A stretch of 64,000 nt of DNA. Source: Cryptomeria japonica (lineage: Eukaryota > Streptophyta > Pinopsida > Cupressales > Cupressaceae). Location: NCBI RefSeq assembly GCF_030272615.1, contig NC_081413.1, forward strand, positions 556,723,136-556,787,135, in the 5' to 3' direction. Below the pieces are notes generated by a model. That model worked only from the letters and a program-made list of their open reading frames with translations. It did not search any database and was not told the origin of the DNA. Positions within the stretch are counted from its first letter, which is position 1; each line of letters opens with the position of its first letter. This document shows, piece by piece, positions 26,294 to 37,199 of the stretch. Both the position numbers and the translations under genes were made by a program.

Positions 26294-27949
26294 ACCCTTA
26301 GGAGTGTTGGGAACAATGGTTTTGATTATTCTCTTTTGTGTTTGATTGATTGGAAATTAAATATGCAAGAACTAGGCTAAATAGTGCAAAATTGACAATA
26401 AATAACATAAATATAAAAATGCAGATCTAGAAATGAATTGAGATGCACAAAACTGAAAAGAGTATGAAGAGAGGAACCTATGATAGAAACCCAATCTCAA
26501 ACTGATTAGACATTGTAGCTAAGTACCCTAGTCTTGACAACTCTCTGGGTGTAGAATACAAATTCATCTAGTCTCGGGAGCCTCCAAGCCACCTTTTGGT
26601 TAAACCCCAAGCTGAAATACTTGGACTATTGCACTAGGTACCCTAGTCTACATAGACAAAGCTGGCTAGTTTCAATTTCCTCCTCTTTTTCCTAAAATTT
26701 GTTTCACTGCCTATGCCTTTGTCTGAACTGTGTTCCTATATCCTCAATATGAACTTGAAACTTGTTTTTGAGCCTGCAAATGCACAAGAGGAGACACATA
26801 GTGTTGGGCCGTATAGAGGCTTGCTTCAGTCAAACCCTAGGTTTGAATTAAACCTACAACAATGATTATTAGGAAAGAAATAGAAATATGAAGTAATATA
26901 CTGAATTCAAACAATATTACCTCAATCTTAATGATATTGATGATGCAATGCTCTTAGGATAAGTGCTTGATAAATCATTAGAAAATCCATCATGAAAACA
27001 TACTTGAAGATGCCTTGTTGTAGCCTAATGCTCCTTAAACTCATATCTTCTCTTGAAGAATAATAATTTCTCTTGAAATAAAAATTTCAGATGATGAAAT
27101 GAAATGAATTAGGGATGATGTCTTATATAGGATTCTCAAGGTAAATTCACTTTTTAGCCCACTTAAAATGGTAATATTCCAACTTCAAGTATAGATCTAG
27201 AATTGTCAAGACTAACACTTTATCCTCCTAAAAGTTTAACCAAAAAGCATCAGACAATGACACCAATTATCACAGTCCTCACAAAATAATCTCGGATTTT
27301 AAGGGAAGCAAGATGATAGGGCCTTGATATTGGATCTGTAATTCATATTAGGATTGACAACATTTAATGGGTAAAAAGTGCTTTGAAATTTAAAATGAGA
27401 CAGGACCCATATAAGCTTAAAGTGATATAGAATAAAGGGTACACTTAAAATAAGAGCCCAAATAAGACATGGCTCATATTCTTGAATTGAGGATTAATTC
27501 AAGGCTACAGTAAGTCCCAAAATGCTTAGAGGAATGAAAGGATAAAATGAGTGCTAAGGAGAGAGTGAAATTGGACTCATTAATTAAAGGAGTACAATTT
27601 ACTACACTATAGATGATATATTCGAACCACCATGTTAATCAAATACAAAAGTAGTAGCTCACAACTTTATTACAACATTGCTTAGTTTAAATTAGAGAAA
27701 AACTAAGATAAGAAAAATGTAATTATGGTAAATTCTAAATTACTATAACAAGGTACATGAAAACTACCTACAAAAAAACAAAAACAAAAAAAACACATAT
27801 TATGATAAGCTTCTGGATTCAATTGCATGCATTTTGTTTGCATCTAGAGGCTTATCATAATATTCATCATGAATTGTGGAAATTTAATATCTTTGATAAA
27901 AAATACATGTTTTGTTGATAAAATATTGCTTTTTGGCCAGAGATGTTCT
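26294..27949 (-). mobile_element. Probable LTR remnant, minus orientation
   Basis: Starts TGTTGGGAAC on its left side and carries a minus-strand TATA box (TATATAAG, 27,122-27,129) about 830 bp from that edge. Its right third (27,530-27,949) is an inverted copy of 36,458-36,795. No primer site flanks the left edge, so it is solo, truncated, or a different kind of repeat. Confidence 0.4.
27798..27864. repeat. Short palindromic insertion
   Basis: Arms ATTATGATAAGCTTCTGGA and its near complement TCTAGAGGCTTATCATAAT enclose a short centre with GCATGCA. The related copy at 36.5 kb lacks this segment, so it behaves like a small foldback insertion in this copy. Confidence 0.6.
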
Positions 27950-30000
27950 TGTAGAACACAAGTTTACTATTTAGAGAGGGGGAGGGGGGTTGAATCGGTA
28001 GTAAATGAATCTTAAAACTTTATCTAATTAAATCCTTTTGTAAAATTACTTTTAAAATGGAACTGAAACAATAATGCATAGTAATTAAACATGGAATAAC
28101 TACACAAGATTTGATGTGGAAATCCAAGATGAGAAAAACCACGGTGAGTAACGTGAAAGATCCCTGATGGATCCCTCTTCTGATCTGCTGTAATTTTTAT
28201 TTAATAAACTAGGTTTTTGTAATTTTCTGGTGATCTTATAGAATAGACAGAAGTGCAGAAAGGGGGTTTGTTTCTTTTTGTTTTGGAGTTTTGAAGATAT
28301 ATATATAAAGAAACAGTAAACAATAAGAGTGCGAAATAAGAATGTGAACAATGTTCATAAATTAGAACACTTACAATCTAAAATACTACAACTTGTACCA
28401 GGACAATAGTTTGATTTCCTTGTATTCCAACAATTATCATCTACCAATTTGGAGCTGCTACAAAATGAATTGACCAGCAATGAATAAGCAAGATACAATA
28501 TGCAGATTTCCAGCTCTTCACACCAGCAACAAACCAAAATGGATAGCAAGGAAGAATGACGCCACCACAACTCCCAATGGGCTGCAACTGTAGTCATGTG
28601 CCAACTGAATAAGGTTAGCTGCCTTGATGAAACCCTTTGAATGCAATCTGAATCCTCTGCAATCAATAGCGCACCTAATCTCTGTCAACCAATGCCCAAC
28701 ACCCTGAAGTATCTACTGACAAACTACTGCTGGGGGCTACGTCCCAACCAATATCCAACCTGGGGTTTGCGTCCCAGATGAAGAATCGCTCTACCAGAGC
28801 AAATTCGCAAGAAGCAAGTTTTGAATGTGTAAAAGATATCCAAGAGTTAGGTCACAACTTCCTTATAACACCTTCCCACTTAGCTCGAACCCTAAAAGTG
28901 ACTCAATGGGGCGTTTAGGGTTAAAATGTTATATTTCTCATTTTAAGTTGCCAAGTGTATAGAAAAATGACCTTTTTTCAAATATAAAGAAATTCGTTCA
29001 CCGAAAGGATCTAGGTCAAAAGAGAAATATTTAGAAAAGTCCAAGACCTTTCCAACGAGCTATTACACCAAGGGATACACATCTAGATGAGGCCAAAAAC
29101 CCCTTATTACTCCAAAATGGCTATAAACATAGCCTTATTTAAATAATAAACGCTAGCTTAGGAAATATTAAAAATCTAACCCAAATAGCTGCAAAATGCT
29201 CAAATGACACCACAAACCAGAAAGTCAACCTGCCACTTGTCTGTGACTGAAGTCGAAAATCAAGGATCCACTGGCAGTCTCATCCCTAAAATCTAGGGAT
29301 GCTCCTAGAAACTAGGAAACAAACCCAAATCCTCTGAAACTGAACCCAAAGAATAATCTCAAGGAGACCCAACCCTGGGTATGGTCATAACCTCCCAAAT
29401 AGTAGGGATATCCTCCATAAATGTAGGAATTATCTCCTAAAAATAAGGAACTGTTCCAAACTGATCAACTACTGCCAGAACACCAAGTCCCAGACACTGT
29501 ATAACCACACTGAGGCTCTATCCATCGCTGTCAGCCTACAAGACCCCATAATAAGCTGACTCACGTCTCTGCTAGACAGAGCTAAAGAGGGGACATGACA
29601 TAACGCTGCTAGAATCTACGGTCCTAATCCAACCTCACTATTAAAATCAATTACGATCTTTAAGGGCAGCAACCTTAAGGAGTAACCAAACCCCTATCTT
29701 AAGAGCACCAACTCTTTCAACACCCTAACACCACAATTTGAGCACCAACTCATAATTCTTATGGCACCAACCAATAAGATATTACAAATGAAATTTATAA
29801 TCTCTGACTTTGAATTCACAAACCAAGATGTTACTACTTTGAAGATACACAAAGTCTATAATGTATTACAATATGAATGTTATTATCTATCAAAAGTGTT
29901 GTTCTACTTCACATACCACAAATAGTTATAACTTGCAAATAAGTTTGTATAATAAGAAATTATGTTATCCTTGAATATCTTGCAAGTCAATTTCTGTAAA
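27950..30000 (-). mobile_element. Old SIRE-like LTR remnant, minus orientation, interrupted
   Basis: The left edge reads TGTAGAACACAAG then GAGAGGGGGAGGGGGGTTGAAT, matching the 5' LTR end of the gag-only element at 50,400 (TGTTAGACACAA then GAGAGGGGGAGGGGGTGAAT). After an interruption by a younger LTR (28,154-29,600), similarity resumes with CTGCTAGAATC against TTGCTGGAGTC and with repeated GCACCAAC phrases (29,660-29,770). No primer-binding site lies to its left, so it is probably solo or truncated. The right edge is a guess. Confidence 0.65.
28154..29600 (-). mobile_element. Solo LTR nested in the SIRE-like LTR
   Basis: It starts TGAAAGATCC and ends GGACATGACA (on the minus strand TGTCATGTCC to GGATCTTTCA). 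It is flanked by perfect 5-bp duplications TAACG at 28,149-28,153 and 29,601-29,605, and it interrupts an alignment that is continuous across the junction in the related LTR at 50.6 kb. No internal region is present, so the element has been reduced to one LTR, the usual result of recombination between its two LTRs. A TATATATA tract near 28,298 would serve as a minus-strand promoter. Orientation is inferred from that and from the TGTCATGTCC start. Confidence 0.85.
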
Positions 30001-31384
30001 CAAATGTGATCACCTGTTATAAAATTATGATACAGACTAAATATATTTTGTAAGTAAACTTCTGAAGACATAATATGAGTAATTGAGGTATAGATCTTCA
30101 AATGGAGCCTATATACTTCAAATATCATTGACACTTAGAAGATGAATGTAGAACATATCGATTAATTGTATCCTTCAAGTTCTTTTCTTCATAAACTCAG
30201 AACAGATTTAAGTAAAACTATAAGATATACTAGCACTTGCACCAAAGAAGGTACAATGGGTACACCGATAGTAAAATATGTGCGATATAATATATTAAAG
30301 AGTACATACCAAGGAATGCATGAAACTAAATTTAGTGGTAAATCAATGTATGATCAATGAAATATTCTATGCTACAACTTTGGGACAAGAAAAACTATAA
30401 AATAGGATAGAAGTATTTTATAGTTTATTTGGTCAAAGATAGTTTGTGTTGTAATTGAATGTAATTTTATTTTAAATTGTTATTAAAGTATGAGTTTTGG
30501 GAACCAATTTTCTCATCATTAAATAGGTTATATAGGGAAATTATTGTTAAAGTATTCAGGTATTTGAATTAAATCTATTTATTTTTAAATAGAGTTACAA
30601 AAAAGAAGTGAGTGTTAAGTTTCATATTATTTATACCATCTAGCATGATATCATTGAATCATTAAAATAAATCTATCATAGTAGACATATCATACATCAT
30701 GAATCGACATGAGCAAGGTCTATTTATAATAGAATGGTGAATCTCATAAATATGTCATTATAGTTGGAAGCATCATTGGTGATGTGACATAGTTGGTTGA
30801 TGTATAAAGTGACATAAAGTGTTGACTATGTGTTGGTACATGTTGGTATATCCATGCATGTGATGTAAAATAAATATCTTAAGAATGCCCATATATACAT
30901 CTAATGTAGAGCTTAACCTTAGCCCTAAAAAATAGCTATCAAAATACTTACTTATTTAAACTATATTACTGTGCACTTTATTTAACATCTCAATGAATTA
31001 GTGACACTTATTTATCTCAACAATGTAAATGTATAAAAAATATATTAATATTATAACTTGTAGAACTACTAATAAACTTATTTTAAAAACAACTAGACAT
31101 TCACAAATATATTTATATTATGTAGATCTATTAATAAACCTATTTAGAAAGTAACCAGTTGTATTGATTCTATATGTAACATAATTATATATCACAATTC
31201 ATTTTGGATTTATGAAGTTCTGATTTGTTCTTTTAAGGGTCCCTTCAAGTTCTCATAATCAAGAATATGGCATGGTAATAGTGTGCAGATTGAACAAGCC
31301 TTTTTTTTAGCCAAAAAATAGTCTCTCATGATTATTAGGGAGACTAAATGCAGTTTTAGATTGAGGTAAAGTTTAGGACAACAT
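30001..31384. other. AT-rich stretch, no gene recognised
   Basis: No open frame, repeat edge or RNA gene recognised. The left part may still belong to the SIRE-like LTR. Confidence 0.35.
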
Positions 31385-32630
31385 AAATTGACTTTTTTTA
31401 ATTATATATATAGTTTTAAAAATGTAGATTTTATTATTACATATTATATAATAATCTAAATATATTCAATTTAGTATTATATACTATTTTGATATAATTT
31501 TAACTATTGAATTTCTTTTCATTTAATATTATATTTTATTTATGTTAGATATATGATATCTTCAATATTTATTTGTTTATTATATAAATAAGATTTATAT
31601 TTAATATTATATATCATGCTTAATAACATACATTGTTAAATAAATATTGTAGACACCTAAAATTGACCTGTCATAATTAAATAAATATTTTTATTTATTT
31701 AATTAGATCACTTATCCTCTTCTAGCCTTTCTCTATTTAATAAATAATTTTATTTACTTAAATTATCCTTTCCCTAAATTAAATAAATATTTTATTTAAT
31801 TGGTCCCACTTCCTCTATTAATTAAACAAATCTTTATTTATTTAATTAATTCATTAGCTTTTTCTCTCTATGTCACATGTTAATTTTTCTCTAACTACCC
31901 TCTTCATATTTTATTATTTTTCCTACCTACCATTTAATCTTGGCCAACCATTTATTCTTTCACCTCTTAATCATATCCCTCCTTTTCTAAGGTGTTCTCT
32001 ATATAAGAGGATACTCTCATCCTTTCATGACCCTAACACTTTGATGTAATCAAGCCTTCACGCAATCAAACGACTTCACAACCACAATTTGTTTTTTGTT
32101 GAGATCTTGTGCACACAATACAAAATCTCAGAGCAAATATATCAAACAAGATCAATGGAGATAGGAGACAATGTAGATCAAACCCTACTTGGCATGTGAA
32201 TGGTAATATTGTTTCACTTTGTTGATTCACATGTTCATAGGTTTCTTCATTGGTGTATGGTGAATGCTTTATTATAGAACTAGGGTTTTATGTTGTTGGA
32301 TCTTTTGTGGTTTTGCAAGAGTCGTCATCATTTTTCACCGCACACAAATATATATTATAATTTTAACATATAATATTAGTTAAAATATTGAATATACTAT
32401 TTGTATTATTTATTCACATTCTTTAATTAAAAATAGGTATCTCTTTAGCTCTTTTAAAATATTTATTTATAACTCTTTAGCTCATTTCATGCAAATATCT
32501 AGAATGTCATCTACAACTAATATCAAAATAGTATATAATACTAAATTGAATTTATTTAGATTATTATATAATATGTAATAATAAATATACATTTTTAAAA
32601 TTATTTAAAATAAAAAAAATTAAATAATAT
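31385..32630. mobile_element. AT-rich foldback element split by a solo LTR
   Basis: An arm at about 31,385-31,495 is the inverted complement of about 32,510-32,630. Landmarks are TAGTATTATATACTATTTTG in the left arm against CAAAATAGTATATAATACTA in the right, and ATTATTACATATTATATAAT against its complement. Disregarding the inserted solo LTR, the element would be about 545 bp with arms of roughly 115 bp. No target duplication was identified at its outer ends. Confidence 0.75.
31648..32346 (+). mobile_element. Solo LTR with target duplication AATAT
   Basis: Starts TGTAGACACC and ends CCGCACACA. It is flanked by AATAT at 31,643-31,647 and 32,347-32,351. It carries a TATA box (TATATAAG, 32,000-32,007) and the AT-block pattern shared with the inverted relative at 19,980-20,672. 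No interior or second LTR is present, so it is a 699-bp solo LTR. Confidence 0.85.
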
Positions 32631-32669
32631 CATATCTCCTTTCTTTTTAATCATCATTTACTATTAATA

Positions 32670-32762
32670 AGGTGTACATACCCTACCCCCTTTGTGGGAT
32701 TTGAACTTGTGACCTCTCTTTCAAGAGCAAAGTTCTCAACCACTAGGCCAACTCAAGTTGTA
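32670..32762 (-). mobile_element. tRNA-derived SINE (head region), minus strand
   Basis: The minus strand carries an RNA polymerase III A box (TGGCCTAGTGG, complement of 32,740-32,750). A B box (GGTCACAAGTTCAAATCC, complement of 32,697-32,714) follows about 26 bases later. This is the spacing and wording of plant tRNA-derived SINEs such as the Au family. It cannot fold as a full tRNA with matching acceptor stem. The 3' end and any target duplication could not be set. Confidence 0.65.
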
Positions 32763-33183
32763 CTATTTTTTAATTATTTTTGGGAATATTATTTTTTAAA
32801 TCAAATTAAAAGCATAAAACAAGATCTTCAAATAATATTATTGGATGTTACATAAGCCTTTACTAAAAAAATAAAAATAGAAGATTTGAAATGTTCTTTC
32901 CACTAAATAATTAATAAAAGAGATGGATATATTAATTTACACAAAGAAAATTGAATTTTTTTTTTTGGTAAAATTGAATAATCTTTATGGTGATCAATAA
33001 GAAAAAAGAAAAATGTTAATTTATAATGATTTAAAATAAAAATTATTAAAACAAAGATTATAGAATTTTTTTGAGAACTTTTAATTCTATGCATTATTTG
33101 GACAAATTAATTAAAAAGTTGAATTGAATGGATGCAATAGTGTCTTGCTCTGGAGGAACTAGTAATACTCACACACAAAATAT

Positions 33184-33332
33184 TTGTTTCTTCCTCACTA
33201 TATCTATCTTTCTATTTCTATTTTTATTTCTAACTATTCCCCTCTATCTTTTTCTTCAAATCTCTCGTCCCTCTCAATCTTTGTCTCATTATCTATACAT
33301 CTATCCCTCTTATTCACTTTGTTCCTCCCCTA

Positions 33333-33363
<31 letters not shown>

Positions 33364-33530
33364 GTATATATCTACTTATCTCTAGTCTCTATATATCATC
33401 TCCTATATCTTTACCATTCTATCTCTCCATCTCCCCCTCTCTCATTATCTTCCTCTTTCTATCTCTATTTCTCCACATCCCTTTTACTCTCCCCTTCTGA
33501 ACATCTCTCTCTCTCTATTCTTTTATCAAT
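33184..33530. repeat. Pyrimidine-rich low-complexity tract with (CT)n core
   Basis: Irregular TCTATCTCTCC-type sequence with an uninterrupted CT run near 33,340-33,361. A long open frame here is only the result of few purines and therefore few stops. Confidence 0.9.
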
Positions 33531-34481
33531 ACTATTGGCAGGAACTTGTTATATTATTGTTATTATTGATTTTTTCTTTATTATATTGTTATACAAAATC
33601 ATGGGAACTTTCACACGTGTTATTATTTATAAGAATACTACAATGTTTCCCCAAAAACATCAGTCAACCCTTACCCTAATTTCCTCACCATCCAATTTCC
33701 ATCAAAATCTCTACCAAAATACCAAACAAACCGTTTTTAGCTTAGATAATCTACTTGTTGGGATTTCAATTTTTTTGCCATTGATCCCACCTTCAAAACC
33801 CATCACGAGAATCATAGCCCCATGAATGTTTTAAAGCATAATTCAAATAAAATTGTATGAGTTTTATGATTTTCATAGGGTAAACAATGCGATAAGATTA
33901 CAAGGGCACTTCACTACAAAGTCATGAAAGTCTCTCTAGAATACAATTTTTATATTTACTAGAGCTCCCAATTTTACATTTCAATATTAAAACTCATTCA
34001 CATTTATTCTTACTTTTATTTATTTATTATTATCATTGTCTATGTAATTTTTTTTATTGTTATCATTTTTACATTTATTTACTAATTTTCGAGAAATAGA
34101 ATACCACCAAAATCACAGTATGACAATAAAACATGGATAATTTTTTTATATATACTTACACCACTTAATCAAAATTCAATTAATGCTTTAATCCTCTTCT
34201 CTTTAATTCCCATAAAAAATAACATTAAAAAATTATAATTTAATTCTACTTCTATTTAATTTCCATGAAAAATAACATTAAGAAATTATAATTTAATTTT
34301 TTAATATACTATTAATTTTTTTAATCATATAATAATTTTAAATAAATTATAAAATATAAATTTTCCAAAACAACTCTTAATGAATTACTCCCCTTATTAT
34401 TATTCCCTTATGAATTATTCTCTTATTCCCTTTATTATAGAAGCATAAGATTTTCTACCACTACATATTTAAGGGACGTCT
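33531..34481. other. AT-rich stretch, no gene recognised
   Basis: Nothing recognised apart from a local near-duplication of TCCATnAAAAATAACATTAA with following TATAATTTAATT at about 34,208 and 34,261. Confidence 0.4.
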
Positions 34482-34628
34482 CTATTCTGGCTCCAAAACG
34501 ACAGTACGGATCGACTAACATGCGTGTTAGTTGCACGTTTTACACCGTCGATTTTGCAATAAACGAATGTGATTGACTAACACATCGCTATCACGTTGTA
34601 CGAAAGGTCCGTTTTGGAGTCAGAATAG
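34482..34628. mobile_element. 147-bp inverted-repeat (MITE-like) unit, copy 1
   Basis: It begins CTATTCTGGCTCCAAAACG and ends CGTTTTGGAGTCAGAATAG, near-perfect inverted ends. The interior holds smaller inverted motifs (GACTAAC with GTTAGT) and is GC-richer than the flanks. An identical layout follows 173 bp downstream. No coding capacity. Confidence 0.85.
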
Positions 34629-34654
34629 CCGCGATCCCTATTTAAGGGACGCAT

Positions 34655-34801
34655 CTATTCTGGCTCCAAAACGACAGTATAGATTGACTAGCACGTGTGT
34701 TAGTCGCGCGTTTTACACCGTTGATTTTGCAATTAACGACTGCGATTGACTAACCTGTCGCTAACACGCTGTACGAAAGGTCCATTTTGGAGCCAGAATA
34801 G
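34655..34801. mobile_element. 147-bp inverted-repeat (MITE-like) unit, copy 2
   Basis: Same ends as copy 1, with perfect 19-bp inverted termini (CTATTCTGGCTCCAAAACG). The spacer between copies (26 bp) and both outer flanks contain ATATTTAAG or TATTTAAGGGA wording, so the pair may have arisen by duplication of one unit with its flank. Copies differ at about one position in ten. Confidence 0.85.
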
Positions 34802-36146
34802 ATGCAACCATATTTAAGAGATAAAGGTGGATAAACTCTAAGGATTTAATTTTTTAAAGGAAATAAAATATTATAAAAAACGTGATACTCTTTTCCTTAT
34901 GTGAGCATACTCCTTTCTTTAAGTAGGCATGACTTCCCTAATTTTTGCATTGGAAGCGATGTTAGAATTTTCGACTGAGTATTGTCACATATTTCAACCA
35001 CCCGAAAAAACAAACGACAAAAAATCAAATTACCGATACAAGAAAAATGACATGAAACACATTTCCGATAGAGATGCTCCCCACAGGGAATAACCTATCA
35101 GCTAATTATATCTGATCTAAAAAAGAAATAACCTACCAGTATAACAATTACACAATCAACATATCTATTTCTTCCACAACCAGCATATATTTAGACAACA
35201 ACATTCAATCTTTGATCTTTTATAAATTTGGTCTTAGTCACACACTTCTTTCTCTCTTCTAGCTTTATTGAAATGTTCTTATTAACTTCCTCATAGACAG
35301 TACTTTATAATCATAAAGCATAATTAGGAACTTCTCATCAAACTTTTAAAGAAATGATTCAAACAGCAAGTGCCTGCCCAATACTCCTTACACGTAACAC
35401 TCTTAAAAAATAAACATCGCTTCCATATTTAAGAACATCCTTCAACCATCGTTAAGGTATAGATGGTTACAAAAATAAGTTATAACTGATATTTGTCTTT
35501 CGGTTTTAACTAATCTCAGTCATAACATCCAACCGATTCATAACAAATACAAGTCTTTTAACAAACTTATGAATAGAGATATTCTTAACTTGTGGTAATC
35601 AAATTCTGGTGTAACTATCAATGACATATGTCATATTCATAACTAATAATGTAGAGAGACATAAATATTTCTGTTCGATACAAATATAAGATACTCAAAT
35701 ATATATAAACAATCTCAAGGATTTGATGGAAACTACTTCAATATACATAGGTCATAACTCTTCAATTTCTACACATCAAAGTGCTTGTTTCCATAAGTCA
35801 TTTTCTTTGTGTGGATATGTGCAATTGAGAATCCAATATCGTTACTAGATGGCTTAAAATCACACACATTAAGCTTTGACTTTTAGACTTAAAAGTGTTT
35901 AAACACTTAGAGTTGACTAACATTCTCTAAGCTTAATATGTTGCATATGTTACCAGTATGCGACAACACAAAACACTAATTGATCAAATCAATAGAATAT
36001 GTAAGTAACGGATATTCAATAGAATCAACAATTGCATTCATTTGTTTAATCTGCAACCTTTATAGAATTAACTACCACATTCATTTGTTTAGTCTCTAAC
36101 CTTTTGAGACCAATAATAAGAATTCTAACAATCTATTGTAACAACG
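34802..36146. other. No gene recognised
   Basis: AT-rich sequence with scattered stops in all frames. No repeat or RNA gene recognised. Confidence 0.35.
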
Positions 36147-36460
36147 CTTGCATCACACATAGCAGGTAATTTAAAATTGAGATCCACTTTTGTTCAAGGA
36201 TTTCAATTGAAGGAAGACCATAACAACCCAACTTAATTATGAACATTCGTGTTGGATAAATTAATTGATATGCCTTGTATTCCACACACACAAATATATA
36301 TATGTGCACGCACGTGTGTGTGTGGAATAGAAGGCATATCAATTAAATATTCTAAAGAATTTGTCCATAGTTGAGTTGGATCATTATGGTCTTCTTGCAA
36401 TTGAAATCCTTGAACAAAAGTGGATCTCAATTTTAAATTACCTACTATGTGTGATGCAAG
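36147..36460. mobile_element. 314-bp foldback (long inverted repeat)
   Basis: The left arm starts CTTGCATCACACATAG and the right arm ends CTATGTGTGATGCAAG. The arms stay complementary for about 150 bp each, through GAGATCCACTTTTGTTCAAG and GGCATATCAATTAA-type blocks. The centre is (CA)n, ATATAT, GTGCACGCACGTGTGTG. Arms differ by a modest number of changes and one or two small indels. It would form a long hairpin if transcribed, and could feed small RNA production. Confidence 0.9.
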
Positions 36461-36795
36461 AATATCTTGGCTCAAAAAGCAACATTGTATCAACAAAACA
36501 TGTATTTTTTGTGTTTGTTTTCTTTTGTAGGTAGTTTTCATGTACCTTGTTATTGTTATTTGGAATTTACCACAATTACTCTTATCTTAGTTTCCCTCTA
36601 GTGCATTTAGACTAATCAATTTTGTAACAAAGTTGTGAGCTACTACCCTTGTATTCAATTAACATGGTGGTTTGAATATATTATGTGTAGTGTAGTAAAT
36701 TGTACCCCTTTAATTAGTGAGTCCAATTTCACACTCTCCTTAGCATTCATTTTAGCTTTTTCATTCATTTATTGTTGCCTTGAATTTCCATAATT
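36458..36795. repeat. Inverted copy of 27,530-27,949
   Basis: It shares AACAAAACATGTATTTTTT, GTAGGTAGTTTTCATGTACC, TTGTGAGCTACTAC and CCAATTTCACACTCTCCTTA with the reverse complement of 27,530-27,949. It begins exactly where the foldback ends. The nature of the parent repeat is unknown. Confidence 0.75.
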
Positions 36796-37199
36796 TATTT
36801 ATCTTGTCAACTAGTTTTGGTAAATTTGGCATTCAATAAACTTATGATCAATTATTTCATTAATGTCACCATTTTTTATCATACAAATCTAAAGTACTAA
36901 ATATGGGCAAAATCCTAAGGTACTCACCTATTTCAATTTCATTAGCATTTCTAGAAAAAAATTAATATCCTAAATGAGCCAATTTTCTTTTGCTTCAACT
37001 TATCGCACATCCCTCATAAATTTGTTCCCTTTCTTGAATGAATAAAACCATAACCAAATATCCAATCTCATATTCCTTATGCAATTTAAAAAACTGCATA
37101 CTTCTTGTATTTGTTATTCATCTTCTCCAATTACTTTATCACTTCTTAGTGTACTTCATATGTTTTGCATAAATTTCGACTATTGAATGTCTCTTATGC

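Noticed and set aside
32690-32762. Functional tRNA gene
   Set aside because: Only A and B boxes are present; no acceptor stem pairing or anticodon arm of the right size.
33184-33825. 213-codon open frame rich in Ser, Leu, Ile, Tyr
   Set aside because: It lies in a pyrimidine-only low-complexity tract; lack of purines removes stops. No protein-like pattern.
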